This document shows positions 14,301 to 64,000 of a DNA stretch of 64,000 nucleotides, one piece after another (the first letter of the stretch is position 1; each line of letters starts with the position of its first letter). This DNA comes from Megalobrama amblycephala (lineage: Eukaryota > Chordata > Actinopteri > Cypriniformes > Xenocyprididae), in assembly GCF_018812025.1 (NCBI RefSeq), contig NC_063053.1, forward strand, positions 12,071,623 to 12,135,622, given 5' to 3'. The translations under genes and the position numbers were made by a program. The notes under the pieces are model-generated. The model did not search any database. It worked only from the letters and a program-made list of their open reading frames with translations, and was not told where the DNA came from.

Positions 14301-15039
14301 AGGGATAATTCACCCAAAAATGAAAATTTGGTGTTTATCTGCTTACCCCCAGGGCATCCAAGATGTAGGTGACTTTGTTTCTTCAGTAGAACACAAATGA
14401 TGATTTTTAACTCCAACCGTTGCAGTCTGTCAGCCGTATAATGCGTGTCAATGGGAACTCCATTTATAAGAGTCAAAAAACACGACAGACAAATCCAAAT
14501 TAAACCCTGTGGCTCGTGACGACAAATTGATGTCCTAAGACACGAAACGATCAGTTTGTGTGAGAAACCGAAAAGTATTTATATCATTTTTTACCGGTTA
14601 GTGAGGTCAAAAAATGCGTTCTGATGACGGAAGTGATGTCTCACGCTTTGCTTCAATGAGTGCGAGAGATCACTTCCGTTGTCAGAGCGCGATCAGACCT
14701 CACTAACCGGATGTGAAGGGCAGTTGGACATGGTGTTTTAGAGGTAAAAAATGATATGAATACTGTTCGGTTTCTCGCAAAACCAATCGTTTCATGTCTT
14801 AGGACATCAGTGTGCCGTCACGAGCCGCAGGGTTTAATTTGGATTTGTCTGTCGTGTTTTTTTGACTCTTATAGATGGAATCCCCATTGACACGCATTAT
14901 AAGACAGACAGACGGCAACGGTTGGAGTTAAAAAATCATAATTTGTGTTCTACTGAAGAAACAAAATCATCTACATCTTGGATGCCCTGGGGGTAAGCAG
15001 ATAAACATCAAATTTTCATTTTTTGGGTGAACTATACCT
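14301..15039. mobile_element. TTAA-flanked foldback element (family 2, 'AGGGATAGTTCACCC' ends)
   Basis: TTAA lies at 14297-14300 and 15040-15043. Almost the whole element is two inverted arms of about 350 bp; the right arm has about 30 extra bp near the centre (GTTTTAGAGGT side). A non-autonomous element that would fold into a long hairpin. Confidence 0.85.
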
Positions 15040-15195
15040 TTAAAATGTCAACTCTATTACCTTCAACCTTGTGATAAATAAAAAGTGTATTTGTGCAAAT
15101 ATCGATATTAGTTTCTACTTTTAAGAAGTACGTTGCTGCATAAAGTTTTTGAAGGCATATTTATACTGTGACATATATTCAAATCCCTTAATTAA

Positions 15196-15391
15196 AGGGA
15201 TAGATCACTCAAAACGAAAATTGTCTTCATTTATTTGCCCTCGCTTCACTCCAAACCTGTATTTTTATTTATTTATTTATATATTGGTAAAAAATGTTAC
15301 CAGGATTCTTCTTGAAATAAGAAAGTCATACAGGTTTGGAATGATATGAAGGTGAGTAAATGATGACAGAATTTTTGGGTGAACTATCCCT
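15196..15391. mobile_element. TTAA-flanked 196-bp miniature element (family 2)
   Basis: TTAA at 15192-15195 and 15392-15395 bounds ends AGGGATAGATCAC and GTGAACTATCCCT. Lies only about 150 bp from the 14301-15039 copy. Confidence 0.85.
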
Positions 15392-16334
15392 TTAAACTTA
15401 AGTTGGCAAAGTTCAGTTTTTTAATATTTAAACACTTGTTTGTCTGAGAGAATATTTAAAATCTTACAGAAATGTACAACCTAAAAAGCCAGTTTTTCAT
15501 AGAACGATCGAGCGTGTGCACACCAAAAACACTGTTTTATTTCTTCTTTCTTTTAAAACACTTCACAAATTTATACATGAAGATACATTGCAAACGAAAG
15601 TAAAGTTACACACACAAATCCAAACACATAAGAGCTCCCATCAAAGGCAGACAGCTCAGGGGCCTAAGTTTATTGAAATGACTATTTTTCCTCAGCTGCA
15701 TGTGTGTATGTGTGTGTCTGAGAGACAATAGCAGCTTTATGGCTCTTGCTGGAGCTAGCAGAAGGAGCAGAGGCTGACAGTGGGTGATAAGACCACCAGC
15801 CTGCTTCTTGTGATAATCGTTCGCTGGACCCCCACTCACTCTGTGCACAGCTTACAAGCCTAAGTAGCCAGAATCTTATGTGTGTGTGTGTGTTGGAAGC
15901 GAACTGTAGCGAGCAGGGAGCGTTCATGAACACAGAGAAAGCGCTAGTGCAAAAGAGAGTGAGACATTGTCTTTATGTTGCATCATGTGAAGGTTACCAA
16001 GTAGGCTTGTCATTGTGTGAGCATGCAGTACGTAATAAATTAAATGTTTCCTTGCTTTCTATGATGAATAACTTCATATGTTCTTAACGTCTCTTGATGA
16101 TCTGGCTATCAATGATTTAAAGAATCCCACTCAACTGCTATGCAAGGAAATGTTAGATAAAATGTGTTGGTTACACTACATGCGTGATTAACTAGTTGAA
16201 TATTCACTACTAACAGTAGCAATAACAGTTTATGTAAACATTGGTATTTCATATGGTTTTATAATTATACAGTATATTCAGTGAGATCAGTAAGATATTT
16301 TAAAAAGAAATTAATAGTTTTATATAGCAAAGAT

Positions 16335-16622
16335 AAATTAAACTTTCTATTCATCAAAAAATCCTGAAAAAAGTCACAATTTACGCAAAACATATTAATC
16401 AGCACAACTGTTTTCAACATTGATAATGATAAGAAATGTTTCTTGAGCACCAAATCAGCATATTAGAATGGTTTCTGAAGGATCATGTGACACTGAAGAC
16501 TGGAGTAACGACTGTTAAAAATTAAACTTTTCCATCACAGGAATAACTTACATTTTAGAATATAATCAAACAAGGAACAGTTCATTTAAATTATTTCACA
16601 ATATTACTGTATTTACTCACTT
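16335..16622 (-). mobile_element. Family 1 element fragment
   Basis: Reversed family-1 words ATCAGCATATTAGAATGG, GGATCATGTGACACTGAAG and CACAATATTACTGTATTTAC. It ends just before the 16636 element. Confidence 0.75.
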
Positions 16623-16635
16623 TTAATGCACATTT

Positions 16636-17489
16636 AGGGCCCTATTTTAACGATCTGAAACGCAAGTGTCAAAGCGCGAAGCGCAAGTAACTTTGTGGGC
16701 GGGTCTCGGCGCTGTTGCTATTTTCCCGGCGGGATAAATGGCTCTTGCGCCCGGCGCAAATCTAAAATGGGTTGGTCTGAAGTAGCTTCATTATTCATAG
16801 GTGTGGTTTGGGCGTAACGTGAAATAAACCAATCAGAGTGTCGTCTCCCATTCCCTTTAAGAGCGAGATGCGCTCGCGCCATGGCGGATTGCTATTTACA
16901 TGGCGTACACGTGATGAGTCAGTTAATATATATGTGTGTGTGTGTATTGGCACGATTGTTCAATTAATTAGCCAATTTCGTTCTTCATTATAAGTAGTAA
17001 TAGGCTGAATTGAAAATAGGTAGCCTAATTCTAATACACGCAATGACTATTCATCATTACATTTTTATATTTATGTACACAATAATATTCTTTTACACTG
17101 TAATCCTTTTGTTTTTAATATTTGGCATGTTTGTGTGATGCGCATCCCTGTGTGTAATAAGCAAAGTCAACGCGCACTGTGGACGCGCCCAGAGGCGCAG
17201 TTTCTACCAACGCGCTCTAACAAAAAAATATTGCGCCATTGACTTTAGACCAGGTTTGAGTTGGTCTATGGCGCAGTCTATTTTCAGCTCCTTAAAATAG
17301 CAATGCGCGGGCAATGCGCCTGAACACACCTCCTTTTTTGCGCTGAACCGCCCAGGGAGCGCAAGTTCATTCACTAGTTTAGCGACGTGCTTCTGTGGAG
17401 GGAAAAGCGCGTTTTGCGCGGGTGCAAAATAGGAATGACACATGCGTCGGTGTACAAAGTCAATTGCGCTGGGTGCAAGATAGGGCCCT
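16636..17489. mobile_element. GC-rich DNA element with AGGGCCCTAT ends (family 5)
   Basis: Ends AGGGCCCTATTTTAACGATC and, inverted, AGGGCCCTATCTTGCACCC. Rich in GCGC words and with no reading frame of note. A disrupted reverse-orientation relative occupies parts of 23745-26636. Confidence 0.8.
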
Positions 17490-17609
17490 TATTGTCCGTC
17501 TGTAAACGTCAAGTGTGATTGGTGGTTTAGGGTGCGTTCACACTTAGCATGTTTAACAAACCGTGGTGCGATTGCTCTGTTAGTGTGGTTCATTTGAACA
17601 TGTGTGAAT

Positions 17610-17791
17610 GTAACCCCTCACCCTGGTCCTATTCGCCCCGCTCTGTGCGGGCCTCGAACCTGGGTCTCCGGTGTGGACGCTCTAACAAGGAGGCTAAAGG
17701 CTGCAACCCCTAGCGTCAGTCGCTAGATCATCTCTTGAGATCAGAGAAGTGAGGTTTACTCGCACAGCGACTACTAGCTGGCCTCCGTTAC
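17610..17791 (-). mobile_element. tRNA-like SINE or tRNA-derived insertion
   Basis: On the minus strand a B-box match GGTTCGAGGCC (17660-17650) follows a TAGCCTCCTTG…TTAGAGC A-box-like stretch (17696-17676) at tRNA-like spacing. The unit begins and ends with GTAAC/GTTAC. It interrupts the 17529-18465 element. Not a functional tRNA as far as I can see: no intact acceptor stem was found. Confidence 0.55.
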
Positions 17792-18106
17792 ATGAACGTG
17801 CACCAAACAACTTCCAAATGAACTCTGGTGTGGTTCAAATGATATATGAATGCAACATGAACCAAAGACTTGCAAACGAACCAAAAACAGAAAGCCTAAA
17901 AAGGACAGAATGCTCACGCATATCATTTGTGTGTGACGGAGGGATTCCTGATGCTGTTTTGACTCCTTTACACATTTTAAAAGCTCTTCTCGAATTCTCA
18001 GCTGGTCAAAATACCTCCATACAGTATGTAGGCTACTCATATACTGTACAACGAGCACATTTAGCCCAGCACACAGCATTGTTTTGGATGTTCGGTACGT
18101 TCCGTC

Positions 18107-18370
18107 CAGGGTTGCCAGGTTTTCACAACAAAACCCACCCAATTTCTACTCAAAACTAGCCCAATCAAGTTTCAGGGAGGGTTTCTCTGAAAAAATCATG
18201 TTTCGGGGGGTAAAGCCCACGTTTTTGATAGGGTTCCCCTGATAAAATTCACATTCCAGGGGCTAAATATGTTATTTGAGGTCATTCAACTCACGGACAT
18301 GAAAAACTACCCGCGGCAACAGTGATAAAGTAGCCCAATTCTGCAGGAAAACCACGGTCTTGGCAACTCC
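18107..18370. mobile_element. Small element with CAGGGTTGCCA-type ends
   Basis: Begins CAGGGTTGCCAGG and ends TCTTGGCAACTCC, an imperfect inverted match, inserted in the 17529-18465 element. The CAG…CTC type end suggests hAT-like origin, but a target duplication was not clear. Confidence 0.5.
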
Positions 18371-18689
18371 ATCTCAAAATAGGCAATACGTCAGAAACGC
18401 CGACCAATCAGATTGTGAACGTGTCCCTGTGCCTTTAGGTTCGGTATCTTTTGGTTCGGTATGTGTCAGTCAAATGGCCCTCTCATGTCTGAATGGACTC
18501 TTCATGGCCAGATTATGCTGTAATGTGCACTAAATTTAATGTGAAAACGTGTCTAGTTTGATTGACTGGATGATCTTGTAGTATCTTTATGCAAGAATAA
18601 TTCCCAGCACTTTGAACAGGATTGCTGGTACGGCATAGCAGTGAGTACCAGTTTGCTTCTTCTAACCTCTCTCTCTCTTTCTCTTTCAG

Positions 18690-63063
<44,374 letters not shown>

Positions 63064-64000
63064 GCTGGGCAAAGCCATCTCATACCAGGCTGCCTTTCTG
63101 TACCGCCCACCCCGGCTTTGCCACTGTGTCCTCACCTCCTGTGCGTGTGCGCCAGGCCTAAGCGGCCTCTTATCACACTCCTCAAATACCTTTTTTAACT
63201 ACAGCGTGCGTGTGTGCTTTGAAAACAGACTGTGTAGCTGAGTTGCCGTGTGTGTGTGTGTGTGTACTTGACCTGTTTACTGTGCAATAACAGTGTGAAA
63301 TGTGTTAAATGGGAATGGAGAACACATCCCTCCCTCTCATCCTACAGACACTGCGGATGTGACGCTCAGATATGAACTCATTTAAAGCCTGTGAGTATGC
63401 GTGATATCAGAGATGATGTTTCAGGGCAGAACATTATGAATTTATGAATTCCACTCTGGAGGCTGATTCAGCTAATCAGGTTCGCAGGACTATCTTCGCC
63501 TCTTTACAAAGGCGTAAATGAGGCCGCAGGGTCGTCTTGATCATGAGATCTTGTTATCATAATGACACCAGCTCTCGGTTCGTCGTTAGCTACTGATTCT
63601 GTATCTACACTCAAAGGTTCATTCTGACACCAAAGGTTATGAAGGGTTGAGATGGATGCTGCTGCGCTGGATGTTATTTGCTTCACTGTGAAATGCTCTC
63701 ACCTGGCATTTTTTAATCGAAGAACTGACGAGATATGACAGATTAGGCCATACTAAGGCTGAACTGATGTCTTGATAGTGTTACACTTCCACTGGGAAGA
63801 CCTGCAGCAGTGTTCTCCACTCAGTCCTGTATGTTTAGAGAGCACTCGATGTGCACGCTAGACTAATGGCCTCATTAAAGAGATGGCTCACCCAAAAATA
63901 ATGATGATTGTGTCACTGTTTACTCACTCACCCTCATGTCTTTTGAAATCCATTTTATTTTCCTTTAAGCTTAGAATGCAAAAGGGGTAGCAGAATGTCC
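63064..64000 (+). other. camkmt: camkmt 3' UTR and/or downstream sequence
   Basis: Non-coding sequence after the stop codon. No AATAAA is visible; the only close match is ATTAAA at 63874-63879, inside the start of a TTAA-type repeat that runs off the window. A short (TG)n tract lies near 63248-63264. The real cleavage site may be beyond the window. Confidence 0.5.
63875..64000 (+). mobile_element. Family 2 element, cut by the window end
   Basis: TTAA then AGAGATGGCTCACCCAAAAA and CTCACCCTCATGTCTTTT, the family-2 left end. It continues beyond the window. Confidence 0.65.

Larger units (their letters stand above)
17529..18465. mobile_element. GTTCACACTT-ended element interrupted by two insertions
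   Basis: Shares AGGGTGCGTTCACACTTAGC, GAACTCTGGTGTGGTT, TGGATGTTCGGTA and TAGGTTCGGTAT with the uninterrupted copy at 54231-54858. It is split by the tRNA-like unit (17610-17791) and by an element at 18107-18370. The right end is approximate. Confidence 0.7.

Noticed and set aside
17749..18159. Overlapping long frames on both strands (136 and 122 residues)
   Set aside because: They lie across a non-coding element whose copy at 54231-54858 does not keep the frame.

Overview
The window is vertebrate DNA from a ray-finned fish, most likely a cyprinid (carp, barb or zebrafish relative). The evidence is small exons with canonical splice sites, long introns, AT-rich background, abundant AT/CA/tetranucleotide microsatellites, and many copies of interspersed elements that I recognise as common in cyprinid genomes. 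There is no bacterial-style gene organisation.

One protein-coding gene can be supported: camkmt (calmodulin-lysine N-methyltransferase), on the + strand. Eight consecutive exons join in frame into the last 203 residues plus the stop codon: 18690-18750, 22421-22475, 27624-27687, 35902-35968, 37038-37112, 52346-52409, 55605-55736 and 62971-63063. They hold the SAM-binding methyltransferase fold: the E-L-G-G-G glycine loop, the SDGNE acidic strand end, the RWDN segment and the ADCLF [D/E]-x-x-[F/Y] motif. The N-terminal part (about 118 residues in the human protein) must be encoded upstream, because I found no matching exon in 1-18689. After the stop codon, the window ends in 3' UTR or downstream sequence.

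The other ~99% is intron filled with transposon remains. Several classes can be separated by their ends. (i) TTAA-flanked elements: 8627-9428, 14301-15039, 15196-15391, 25058-26558, 28049-29451 (composite), 32962-33753, 38067-39364, 41544-45698, 56522-56930 and 59278-59787. (ii) hAT-type elements with perfect 8-bp target duplications: 41798-42872, 47723-48661 and 57116-57309. (iii) A family ending in GTTCAAAAGTTTGGGGTCAG, including a ~0.93 kb near-complete palindrome at 31676-32609 whose outer 147 bp are identical. (iv) A LINE reverse-transcriptase tail (29659-30000, minus). (v) tRNA-like SINE material (17610-17791, minus). (vi) A 2.25 kb element with internal ~0.6-0.7 kb tandem repeats (42908-45160).

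The most notable element is at 38067-39364. It is TTAA-flanked with 16-bp perfect terminal inverted repeats. It carries two convergent 5' exons, each ending in a good splice donor: a THAP zinc-finger exon (minus strand) and an exon resembling the N-terminus of fish 'P2X7-like' (P2RX7 C-terminal-domain) proteins (plus strand). It looks like an internally deleted relative of a two-gene Kolobok-type transposon. A second notable observation concerns camkmt itself: exon 27624-27687 has a second, stronger-looking donor 21 bp downstream that would add seven residues in frame.

GC-rich, low-repeat blocks inside the introns (about 4480-5300, 7440-7960, 27040-27540, 36500-37000 and 58080-58560) are candidate conserved regulatory elements. 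In vertebrates camkmt neighbours six3/six2, so such blocks could be bystander enhancers; this is inference.
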